A stretch of 64,000 bases of DNA, from NCBI GenBank assembly GCA_018292915.2, contig JACVVK020000015.1:3492501-3556500 (forward strand), in the 5' to 3' direction. A program made the translations under genes and the position numbers. This document shows, piece after piece, positions 13,831-24,900 of the stretch. Within the stretch, counting starts at the first letter, position 1. Each line of letters starts with the position of its first letter. A model generated the notes under the pieces. It worked only from the letters and a program-made list of their open reading frames with translations. It did no database searches and was not told where the DNA came from. This DNA comes from Batillaria attramentaria. Its lineage: Eukaryota; Mollusca; Gastropoda; Batillariidae.

Positions 13831-16765
13831 ACACACACCAATGAGCCTAAAAACTGGTAGCATTAGAATCTTTAACTGATAACGACAATGAACATGTATG
13901 TGACCCCGATGAGTGAGTGAGTTTTTATGGCTTAAAGCCGCGCAAGCCACCGATGTGTTCCAACAACAAAAACAAAGACGACAACACAAAGGACCTCTCA
14001 CAATGGACAAAAGGTTTCTTACACAGGTCTGCCTGTACGTGTCATTATGCGGTTTGGCAAGTGACTACACACACACCCCTGCATCGGGTCTGCGTTGGCT
14101 CAACGGCGCCTGCAATCAGTAGGATCCTACCATCATTAGATTATTTCTGCATCGGGCCTCGCCCGGGGTTTTACAGCGCCACTGCGTTCAAATTTGATCA
14201 CAATGGTCGAGAGATTATGCAGAAACCCGAAGGCCAGACGGCAGTTTCTGGTCATTAAACTGTCCACGCGTCGTGTACCTCCATCGTGGCTTTAAAAGCG
14301 AGACAAGGGGGGGGGGGGGGAGAAAAAAAATTAAATGGCGCGGAAATTATGAATACAAAATTTGATCATGTGGTACAGAAAAATTCTGCAGAGGTTCAGC
14401 TTCCAGGGCAGGAGACAGTTTTGGGTGATCAGTCTATCCACGCACAATGTTTTGTCGAGGTTTCAAAGACGGATCAGTCAAAACTACAATGTGTGAGAAA
14501 TTTATCTGTGTACCAATTTTATCGAAACGCAGAAATGAAGGCAGATATTATTATCATCATTATTATTATCACCACTATTGTCATTATCATTATCATCGTT
14601 ATTTGTAATCTGTCATAACATGCGGAATGGTTTTACGGTTGTGGTTTCAAAGACGTAATCTGACATCACTTGGTGTGGCCGATAATTTAAAAATCTGCCA
14701 TCAAATTTCGATCAAACTATTGAGAAATTCTCAATTCGGCAAATGCCCAAAGGCCTACAGCAGTTGCACTCCATTACACTGACCATGCGTCGGATTCTGC
14801 AGTTACAAAAAGACGGATTGAGTAAATTTCAAATGACGTGGAAATTATGGAGATGACACGACACAAGAAGTGCCAGCCTCATTAAACATGATTAACTGAG
14901 GCTATTTCCCTCTGCATATAAATGTAACATTAAACAGTTGAATTATGCGTGACAGGTACGCATGACTTGTCGTCTGCTGGATAGAATAGCCAGCAAGATA
15001 TTATTCCCAACAAAAAATAATTTAAAAACACAATGAACAAACAAACAAAACAACAAAAACACATTATACCCGGACGTAAAGTGCCCCTTTCAGATAACTC
15101 ACATTGTTCTCCACTCAATGTGACAGCACATCATTATTTTAATTATCGCGAGCATCAGAACTCTACGAAGTAAACTCAGCAGGAAGTAGATCTATAGATG
15201 TGTCCGATGTCAAAACAAACAATGTCCAGCTGTGCAACTCATATTTCATAGCGCGGGCGAAAGTTAAACACCACAGTGTGAATCATACAGAATAACCCTA
15301 CTCACATGATAATTGTTTAGAAAACCATCCAATAATAACAAATGAAGAAATATCTGGCTACACCAAGGAATAAAACTGACAGAGCATTATCAGTTCATAA
15401 ACACTGACAATTCCCATTTCCTCCAGGTGTATTTTACGAAAATGGCACTCCTAAAGTTAGACCATAAACCGGCCGGACCGTTTTTTTCAGACCCACGTCA
15501 AGGGATGAAGGTTTCATAAGATTACATGCAGTATACATGTACCTTTCTTGTTATGTATGTCTCTGCTTTCTTTGTAATATTTAACACTTCCCAAAATATC
15601 ACGTCTCTGTACAGTGTACACATTTCTTTTCAAGAGCATTCCAAATTTTGGAACAGACACAGAGACAGTGGCTGAGCAAAAGGAGATGTAAATTACGGGA
15701 ACGCACACTGCCCGTGTATTCTGCCAGAAACGATACAATAGCATAATTCAAAATTTACTCAGAAATAGCTTTCTAACAGAACCGGCGACATTCGTTTCCT
15801 TGGACGTCGTCTACTTCATAAAATAAGAAAATGAACCCAAGTCAACATCAAACGTCGAAATAATTAACAGCAATAATAATGGCAACAGAACATGGCCATG
15901 TAGACATGCATATCATCACGTACGGTCAGTTTTACCTCCATCGCCTCCGGAACTCTCCGTCTCCTCCATAACTGTCTGGGTGCTACACGTTCACCAACTG
16001 CTTCCTCCGAACGCTGACGAACTAAATCACCAACGATTACTGTCGCCAGGTCGTGACTAACTGGACTTTCGCACGGCGCCGCCGATCCCAGAAGCGCATC
16101 AACAGCAGACGCATCTCACAGCAGACGACAGTTTCCAAAATGTAAAGGGATTCAGTGAATAATCTGCGGTAAACGTCTCTTGACCCGCAGAATGGAACCA
16201 GCAAGGAAGCAGGAAGGTTAAAAAATGCAGGAAAGATTCAAAGAAGTCCTGGAAATAAAATGCCCGACAAAGAGAAAAAAAAAAAAAACTGCAGAGTTCG
16301 GCGAACTCGAATTTTTGGGGCGACACAAACACAAAAGTGCTGCGTTCAGAAGAGCTGAAATTTCACTGATGAGACAGCAGCAGAAGACAGAGACAAGAGC
16401 GCGAGCTTTGCAGACGGCGGCCGGGCGGCGGGGCTGTTGGAAGAAGCGATGCCCTGCGGGACGGGAAGCGATCGAGGACGGCATGAGTCAGCCCTGATAA
16501 TAATACATAGGCCGCAGATCGATAGCACTGGCACGAAGCGACACGCGGGGTCTGGTGCTCTCTCTCTCTCTCTCTCTCGTATTTTCCGGAACTTCATTGT
16601 GGAATTCGCTTCCTGTCCATGTTAGGCACAGTCGGTCAGCCTCATCGTTTAAAAACTGCTTCTTCAAATATCTACTAGCCAACAAATAAGAAATAATGAT
16701 TAAAGAGGTAGGTACCACACGTTTACATAATAATTATGTGGACATACTAGTTCATGCATGCGGTA

Positions 16766-16767
<2 letters not shown>
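13831..16767. other. Non-coding, nothing confident
   Basis: ATT-rich stretch at 14547-14600, (C)n near 13811-13824, GC-richer and CpG-containing DNA at 15930-16620. Only the speculative exon at 15936-15969 was noted. Confidence 0.45.
15936..15969 (-). other. Candidate first coding exon of an unrecognised minus-strand gene
   Basis: On the minus strand an ATG (15967-15969) opens MEETESSGGDG and meets a GTAAAA donor (GT at 15934-15935) after 34 nt, leaving phase 1. The upstream 600 bp is relatively CpG-rich. No downstream exon was recognised to the left, so the body would have to lie outside the window. The function is unknown; this may be chance. Confidence 0.2.

Positions 16768-16828
<61 letters not shown>
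16768..16828. repeat. (TG)n microsatellite
   Basis: A pure TG tract of about 60 bp. A (TC)n tract of about 30 bp follows at 16969-16998. Confidence 0.95.
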
Positions 16829-16829
<1 letters not shown>

Positions 16830-16964
16830 GTTTCATGTTCCAGTTCATGTTCCAGTTTTAAGTATGTTCGATCATTTGGGTTTTTTTGTTTATTTGTTTG
16901 CATTTCAAAACGGCAAGTTTGAAAATTGGTTGCAAGACCAAAACTTCCACCGTTTTCAAATAAA

Positions 16965-16999
<35 letters not shown>

Positions 17000-17350
17000 G
17001 TTCTGGACAGATCAGCTGGCTGTGCGTTGGTTCGGTGGGTCGGGGAGGGGTGGGGGGGGGGTAGAATCTCAAGTTCTATGCGCGCACTGTTTGGTGCAGA
17101 ACAATCAACACTAAGCTGTGATGACCTCAGCGAAACTAATGCCGCTTCCCTTTGAACAGTACCACTACAAGAATCCAATTTATTTTTTGTTAGTCACCAC
17201 GGTGCAGACTTTCTTTCTTATCACCATCACTTTGCCTGAGCGTGATATGAATAACATCATGATTAATAATTAAGGAATGTGTAACTGATAAAAAGTAACA
17301 CATTTTATACAGTTTTTACCCCCCCCCCCCCCCCCGGGACACACACATGT

Positions 17351-17387
<37 letters not shown>

Positions 17388-17972
17388 ACCCCCTGAATCT
17401 TGTGAAACACAAGAGATAGCAAATTCATAAATTTATGAATGCGGCTTGGCCGCTAATTTTGGTGCTAATTTGGTATCGTTACAAAATATACGACAACGAC
17501 ATCGACAATTCAGACACAGTCCTTCCCCAGACACCATTGTGGCTTGCGCGGCTTTACTCACTCACTCTCCCATTACAACCGCAACCACTCGCCACCACCA
17601 CCGCCATTATCATCTTGACCTCACAAACATAAGCGAGGCACGCACGTGCATAACATTACACGCGTGTATGAATGGCCTGCACGTGCAGCTAGTGCATCGC
17701 CCGCCCGTGTTGCTTGACATCAAAAGGCATCGCTCTACCTCTCTGTGGTAATGGCAGTCAGCCTGGTGGCCGAGGGCACTGCGTGCATATGCACCGACTA
17801 GGAGAGAGAGGAACAGAGAGGGAGAGGGAGAGCGAGCCTCCCAACACACACACTCTTTAATGACTGTATTTTATCTTATCTGTGACAGAGCATCATGTGA
17901 GTCCAAAGAAGATTTTCTGTTTTTTAGTCTCTCTTAGACAGACAACAAAGTATTTTGAATTGAATTGAATTG

Positions 17973-17973
<1 letters not shown>
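16829..17973. other. Non-coding, nothing recognised
   Basis: (TC)n, (C)n at 17319-17335 and (CA)n at 17352-17387 within AT-rich sequence. No exon. Confidence 0.5.

Positions 17974-18020
<47 letters not shown>
17974..18020. repeat. (CA)n microsatellite
   Basis: A pure CA tract of about 46 bp just after a (GAATT)n stretch. A similar tract lies at 17352-17387. Confidence 0.95.
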
Positions 18021-18023
<3 letters not shown>

Positions 18024-18100
18024 CAAACTGACAGGTGATAGCAAATCCAAACCCTTAAATAAAACAGAAACCGTTCTGAAACAGAAGTGGGTGTGTGCAG

Positions 18101-18267
18101 GGTGTTTGAGGGTTACATGTCCTTTTCCACCAGTCATGGGTGATATCAAAGACATATTAAGCACCATAAATAAAGGTGGCAGAAATATGTGGCCCCAACC
18201 AGGGACTGAGCTCACAAAACGAGCATTGAAAGTCCAGCACTCTACCGCTCAGCGCTCCTGGCTCCCC
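18101..18267 (-). mobile_element. SINE-A, old diverged copy
   Basis: GTCCTTTTCCACCAGTCATGGG, GATATCAAAGAC and GAGCTCACAAAACGAGCATT keep the family order but with many substitutions. Confidence 0.62.
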
Positions 18268-19403
18268 ACTGTGAAACAGGAACTTTTGAAAAGGCCGAAC
18301 ATTTCTTATGCCTGTTTCATTCATGTGTGAATGACTCAATGAGTACAATACGTACACACATACATGTACATGTATGTATGTGCTTTCAACTTTTGAAAAT
18401 GGAAAATAAAGAGAAAATGGGAAAAATACTTTAAGAGATGCAAATGATCAAGAATTTCTGTTCTTTTTTCCCTTAAAAAAAAAAAAAAAAATGAAGTACA
18501 CACACACACATACATGTATGAAAGTTCTCAGATCAGCAGACATTCAAAAACGGCCTCCTGACAAAGTGAGTCTTTCCAGATGCATTGTACACAAATTCAT
18601 GCACCAAAAAGCATTGTTGAGACACACAGCACTGGGCTGTGTTACTGTCTAATCAAGCTAACATTCTGACACACGTAAATAAATCCTAAATAGCTGCCCC
18701 TTCTAAAGTTCTATTGTATCCATTTGTGTTGTGGGAGGATTGTGGAGGGGAGGGGTGGGGTGGAGCAGGGGCTGAAAATGACTGAAACCAATCAGTGAAC
18801 TAGTAAAACACCAAACTGTCCAAAGAATGCAAATAACAAGCATGCATTTTTTTTTTTTTTTTTGTTAACAGATCTGTAAGTCATGTGACAACCTCCATAA
18901 TGCAAAGCCACTATGACATTCTAGCCGCATACAACAACAAACAAAGCTTTGTGTACACTGCACGGACACCCACAATGTAGCATTCCTTTATCTCTGCAGT
19001 TCCAAACCCAGTCATACATACATGTATGTATACATGTATACACGTGTCACCCTTTATGCATTAGCACCAGCACTAGACTGCGTCACAAACTGACAAAGGA
19101 CGTGGACTGTGAATCCTGTCGTAAAACAAAGCACTCTTGTTTGGCTTCCTGAAACTTTAACCCTGCAATGTTGTCAATGCTGACAGCAACACGTCAGTGT
19201 ACACACCCTTTGGCCTAGCCTTAAGTGCCAGTCATTATTCTTCATTTCACTGCGATGACTGGGTCACTATGTTGGCTCGACAATCCTAGAACTATACTGT
19301 ACATATACATTCCCAATAAATTTTTATTTAACTTAATGTTACATAAAACAAACAACAAAAAGAAAAAAAAAATTATTAATTAAACAAAATTAGTGACAAG
19401 CAC
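18268..19403. other. AT-rich non-coding
   Basis: ACATGTATGT-type palindromic words recur (18360-18380, 18510-18520, 19018-19040). A plus-strand AATAAA lies at 19315-19320, but no gene leads into it. Confidence 0.45.
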
Positions 19404-19860
19404 AGAAACAAACCAAACAAACAACAAAAACAAACACACCAACCAAGACAACCCCCCCCCCCCAAAAAAAAAACAACAACCCAACAACAACAACAAAACT
19501 AACAACAACAAAATCAAAGCAACAACAACCCCCCCCCCCCCAAAAAAAAACAAAAAAACCAAACAACCAACCAAACAAAAAACCAACCAAACAATTACAA
19601 AAAAAACCAAACAGAAATACAAACTAAACAAAAACAAACAAACAAAAAGAAGAAAAATACCCCCCCCCCCCAAAAAAAAAAAAAAAAAAAAATCCCAAAA
19701 AACAAAACAAACAAAAAACAACCAAACAAACAATCCAAAAAAAATATTTATATATAAACAAAACAAAAACAAACAAAAAGAAGAAAAAATCAAAACAAAA
19801 TAAGTAACAAACAGACATAGACACAAACAAAACAACAAACAAACAAAATAACAAACTTAA
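19404..19860. repeat. Strand-asymmetric A/C-only low-complexity tract
   Basis: For about 450 bp the plus strand is almost entirely A and C. It is built of CAAA, CAAC and CCAA words with three (C)12-14(A)9-21 blocks (starting near 19451, 19530 and 19660). G and T are rare. Open frames on either strand here are low-complexity artefacts. Confidence 0.9.
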
Positions 19861-20683
19861 AAAAAAAATAGAAAAAGAGTTCAGAGAGATGAGAGTTGTG
19901 GTCTGAGTTACCTAGTTAAAAAAAATCTTAAATCCAAAAATATTTTTCAAAACAATATTCTCTGCAGTTTTCTTGTATTTCGTAGTTTTTAAAGAGGTTG
20001 GGGGCAGGAGGGGCTCAAATTCACACGTCTTGTTTCAGCAAACCATCCATAATTATTTCAACACAATAAATAGTTCTTTCTCACGGAGCCCTCTACTGCC
20101 TGAAAAACTGATTTCAGAAATTATGTCAGTGCTCCTGAGATGAATATGTCTGTCACAACCACATACCACACTCAAACGTTTTTGGAAACTAAGAAACTAA
20201 GTTCATTAAAAAAAAAAAAAAAAAAAAAATCACCAGTGGTACAACCATGTAAACCTGTTTGATTTTGGTTCACTGAAAACTATTCCCGAAGACAAGCTGT
20301 TATCGAGCAATGAACCCTGAAGCATGTTTTATAAACAGAGGGTAATGCAGAATAACTACTCAGGTGAGAAGATGAAAACTTAAAAAGTCCTGGAACAATT
20401 CAAACGCTTGTTCAATATGTGTCACTCTCTTCCTTTCTTTTTCTGTTACTGAAACCGGGTCGGATCTGCCCAGAAACTATCCTACAAGCCTCCCCGTAAA
20501 ATCAGCTGCAAAGTACAAGCAACATAGGTGGTACGTATCACCAGCACTAAAGTAGGCGAGAATCTCCCGCTAATTAGATGATTCATTATTCTCAGCATCA
20601 CACCTATGCTCCTACGGCGACCTGCAAACGGGACGAAAATAGTACGGAGATCAAAAGCACCAGGTGTGCAGAATTTTCCTTAC

Positions 20684-20708
20684 CTGCTTTCTCGTTCTTG
20701 TGCGACAT
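20684..20708 (-). other. Candidate first coding exon of an unrecognised minus-strand gene
   Basis: The minus strand reads GCGACCATGTCG (good start context), encoding MSHKNEKA before a consensus GTAAGG donor. It is 25 nt long and ends in phase 1, the same phase as the candidate at 15936-15969. No downstream exon was recognised. It lies about 1.2 kb upstream of STXBP1 in divergent orientation. The product is not recognised. Confidence 0.25.
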
Positions 20709-20962
20709 GGTCGCTGTGGCAGATTACGTACTGTCCATACTTCCTGGGCTCAAGCTCAAAACACTGTTGACATTCGCTGGACGGGAACGATGTTTGATCG
20801 ACCAAATCCACCACAACCACCACTGCTGTTTCCGGAAGCCATGTCAAGAACGGGGTCAAGGTCATAGCCTCGGCAAGATCCGTTTGAAGATTGTGTCTAA
20901 ATAAGGAACTCCTCCCTCCCCCTCAGTGCACCCTGCCCCCTCACCTTGCCACCTGCTGTTGC

Positions 20963-20963
<1 letters not shown>

Positions 20964-21018
<55 letters not shown>
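20964..21018. repeat. (TG)n microsatellite
   Basis: A pure TG tract of about 55 bp between the candidate minus-strand first exon at 20684-20708 and the STXBP1 promoter. Confidence 0.95.
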
Positions 21019-21019
<1 letters not shown>

Positions 21020-21801
21020 TATACACATGTGTAAAACTGGATGGTTTCTAATATCAAACGTGAAAAAGCTCGACTTTTTTTCAAGTTCAACATAATCATC
21101 TTCTAGACAAAAACTGAGAAATCTGTCAAAACTGTGTCACGGTCTTGTCAGTGGAAAATGTGTATTTCTCAGATAATCGAATTTAAAAGAAATGTTCATG
21201 AAAAGACAGGAATGTTTGTCATGGCATATGGATATAACATATGTTTCTAGTCATAGTGTAGATCAGTTGCACTTTATACCAGTCACCTTTCCATTGCTTT
21301 GTATTTGCCGTTCAAGTACATGTATCATTCTATGTTTTTAAATCTTAGGGTGACAAACAAAAATCATGCAAGGAGCACTGATGTATGTCATCTACTACAC
21401 ATCTTTTTTTCCCACACCGATTGTCTTTTTTTTCTTTTTGCCCAAAACAACAACAAACCCAAAACAAACTAAAAACAGAAATGGGGAAGGGGAGGGGGCG
21501 GGGGCAAGAAAGATAAAAAAAAGTGTTTGTTTGTTTTTAAAAAAAAGGAAACTGATTTTTTTGCACCCCCCCCCCCCCCCCCCCCCCCCCCCACCTCCCC
21601 ACACCCTGAACTTGACCGGGCCTCAGACTGTCACATGAGTTAGAATGTCTTACTTTCACAATCATGAGAACAATATCAAGTATTTGTTTCCGCCTTTTCT
21701 GTACAAGGAAGCAGACAAAGTTTCGCGCAGGCTACCATCCTTCCCCCCCCCCCCTCCCCACACCCCCTTCCTCCGGCCACGCACGATGCACGCCACAGAG
21801 G
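21019..21801. other. Upstream region of STXBP1
   Basis: AT-rich sequence with T-rich and (C)n runs (21566-21592 and 21744-21760). No conserved motif was recognised until the TATA box at 21802. Confidence 0.4.
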
Positions 21802-21911
21802 TATAAATAGAATTTGCATGACTGTGCGGCATATATACCCATTCCGCGTTCGTTCCCAAATGGTACAGGCATAATCATTTCCCGTCAGGCAGTTGTTGTT
21901 ACACATTCAAG
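21802..21911 (+). promoter_or_regulatory. Predicted STXBP1 core promoter and short 5' UTR
   Basis: TATAAATA lies at 21802-21809, about 100 bp before the start codon. A perfect octamer, ATTTGCAT, follows at 21812-21819 and is the consensus binding site of POU/Oct factors. If the TATA box is used, transcription would start near 21830 and give a 5' UTR of about 80 bases. The start codon context, CAAGATGGCGC, also resembles a YY1-type motif. These are sequence matches only; no transcript data support the start site. Confidence 0.4.
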
Positions 21912-24900
21912 ATGGCGCTCAAAGAAGCCGTCCACGAAAGTAAGACGGCAAATTTTCCTTCCGTACTTGTCTCTCTGTCTGTGCTTATCTAGCTCACTTC
22001 ACTTTTGTTTTGGTTATCGTCTTGTTCGTTCAAAAAACGTGACCTCGCATCGCTGTAAGGTGTATCATGTCAGTAAACGCGAAGCAAACGTGTCAGTGGG
22101 TGTCGCACTACTGAAAATTGAGAATTGAGATGATAATCTGTCTTCGCATAATGTCATATGCCCATCGACTGTTTTGACAGTACGGATGGCTACTGACACT
22201 GCATTCGCGGACCTCATCAAGAAGTCCTGCGCTTTATTAAACAACTGATACCTACGAAAACTATATTGGAATAACTCGAAGCAGTAGGGCAGGGTCCATA
22301 ATTATTATGACTCATTGTTGACGCTGACACTCAATGGCAGGCGGTATTACTATTACTGTATTAGTAAAACCAGCTGCGCATTTCATAGCATAGCACGTTC
22401 CTTGATTAAAAAAGAACAAAAGAAAAGAAAAAGTCAGCTGTGTAGAGTGCTGCCACAGATAAATGTTCTCGTTCTTCATGTTTTGCACACACTAGTCAAC
22501 CGCAATACCATTTTTAATAAGAATGATGTGTCAAGTTTTAGCATTTTCCAATATGATTTGGCATATAAGTGCGTACATCAGATTTTGTATGGTGATAGTG
22601 GTACTATGACTGATGTAGCATGAGCAAATTTTAGATTCCTCTGCTTCAGACTGCAATAAGTTTAGAGTACATGAAATTTAGATTCTCCCTTCTTGAAGTT
22701 CAACATGTATTTAATTTTAACAAGAACTCATAGGATAAATGCTAGAAACTGGAATTGTGAAAGTTCATTTGAAACTGTTTTCTTTTCACAGAAATTATCA
22801 ATGATGTTATAAGGCCAATGAGAAAGCCAGGCGAATGGAAGGTTCTAGTTGTGGACCATCTGAGTATGCGGATGCTGTCTGCTTGCTGCAAGATGTGTGA
22901 AATTACATCAGAAGGCATCACACGTAAGTGGACATGGTTGTTTTCTTTCACTAGTTTCAGCATAACCTGATTCTATGGCACTCTTGAATACTTAAATTCT
23001 CCCCTCTTTCATGGGATTTACATCTTGGTGTGTGTGTGGGGGGGGGGGGGGGGGGGAGGGGGGGGGGATCCAATATCTGAGGCTATGAAACATTTCATTA
23101 AACAGTTTTCTTCCCTTCACGCACTTCCACTACCAAAATAACAGGCTGATGTTTGTAATGTTTGGTATTTTGATGAATGATTTTTGTCATACATGTACAT
23201 GTATACATGTGTATCTTAATTCTTATACCGCTTATAGTTATTAGTTTTCATTTTTCTTCTGAATTTCTCTGGCAGTGGTGGAGGATATTGGCAAAAGGAG
23301 AGAGCCATTGCCTCTGCTGGAAGCCATCTATCTCATCACACCAACTGAAAAGGTTTCACAGTTTGTTTTTGTTTGTTAAGTGGTTGGTTTTTACTAGGGG
23401 TGTATGAGTGACAGTAGTACATACATACAAAGCAATCTTGCATCTGCCTGTGTTAATATCAAAATCATAAGTAACTCTAGGCTTGCAGCGTGTGCATCGC
23501 ATCTAGTTCATGTTAGAACTGTGTGCATGACTGTGATGAATCAGAATGAGTTTTCAACTGAATTTAACAGTTATGAAATATTCATTACTATTATACGTTG
23601 TAGTGGTAATGTTTCATTGCAGCTCACTGCTCAGCTGTATTATCTTTCTGATTTAATTTATAGACTCAGGCTTGTACGTGTACCGGTGCAGCGAAAATAG
23701 CATCTATAGAACTTTCTATGTGAAGAAAAAGAAAGATTGGTAGAGAATTCAAGATTATTCTGACTTTCTTTGTAAATTTTCACTGCAGTCGATCAAGGGC
23801 ATGATGGCAGATTTCCAGAACCCAAACAACACCCAGTACCGTGGAGCACATGTCTACTTCACTGAGGGTGAGTGACTGTCTTTAAATTTGATATAACAGT
23901 ACAAGCAAACAGTTGACCGTAAACTTTAAACTAGTTTAAAATGTATCCATTATGTTAGTGATTGCAAGTTGCTGCCAGAATGCTGTGCCAAAGCACGAAT
24001 TGGTTTCCTCGGTTTGTTTTTTTTAAAATGGTAACCTTAGATTGGAAGAAGGCATGTACGCTGTTGCTGTGATCCATTTGGTGAGCATTTGAACAAGTGT
24101 CGCTGCTCCACTTTCATATTTTCATGTCATACGTTTACGTGTGAAGTGGAAACTTGTGTGTATTGGTCACTAGTATTAGTAGAATATATATTCCTTACGT
24201 TGTTTGAATGCCTTTTGCATTCTGTGTGCAGCCTGCCCTGATGAGCTGTTCAACGAACTTTGCAAGTCTACATCAGCCAAGTTCATCAAGACGCTGAAGG
24301 AGATTAACATCGCTTTCCTTCCGTACGAATCACAGGTCAGCACAAATACAGACTCTCAGACACTGTTCAAATCCCAGCAGTATGTGGTAGGTTTGTTTTT
24401 TTGTTTTTTGGGGTTTTTTTTGGCTGACCCAACTCTTTGCCAGTTCCAGTAGTGTTCTTCCCAGGTAATGGGTGGAATCCACGGAGGGCTCGGAAGCTGG
24501 GGCATTTTTGTTGTTGTTGTTATTATGCTTGATGATGGAGATTAGGATGATGCTATGGAGGTCCGTGTGGTTTGGGACAGCGGGACAGGGCCGCATTCCA
24601 CGCTTCCTGTCATAAATATCCCGGCACTAACCAGGCCTGGGAACTACGGCACCTGCGGCTCCGGCCATGTAATCATCCACATCATAAGACGTGTCATACC
24701 AAGGGAAGCACCCCCGAAGTCGCACCCGTGAAGTGGGTGAATCTCGGCTGTGTGGCAACAGCCTCCCCATTGGGCCCATAACACACCCGCTCTGGGTAGG
24801 AGCCGACCTAGGTAGGAAAAATCCCGCTTGCCTCGGCTGGGACTCGAACCCGGGTCTCCCAGTCCATGGTCCAAAGTGTTAACCACTACACTACGGGGGC

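Noticed and set aside
19379..19860. Long open frames of lysine/asparagine/threonine or of hydrophobic residues on the two strands
   Set aside because: They result solely from the A/C-only composition.
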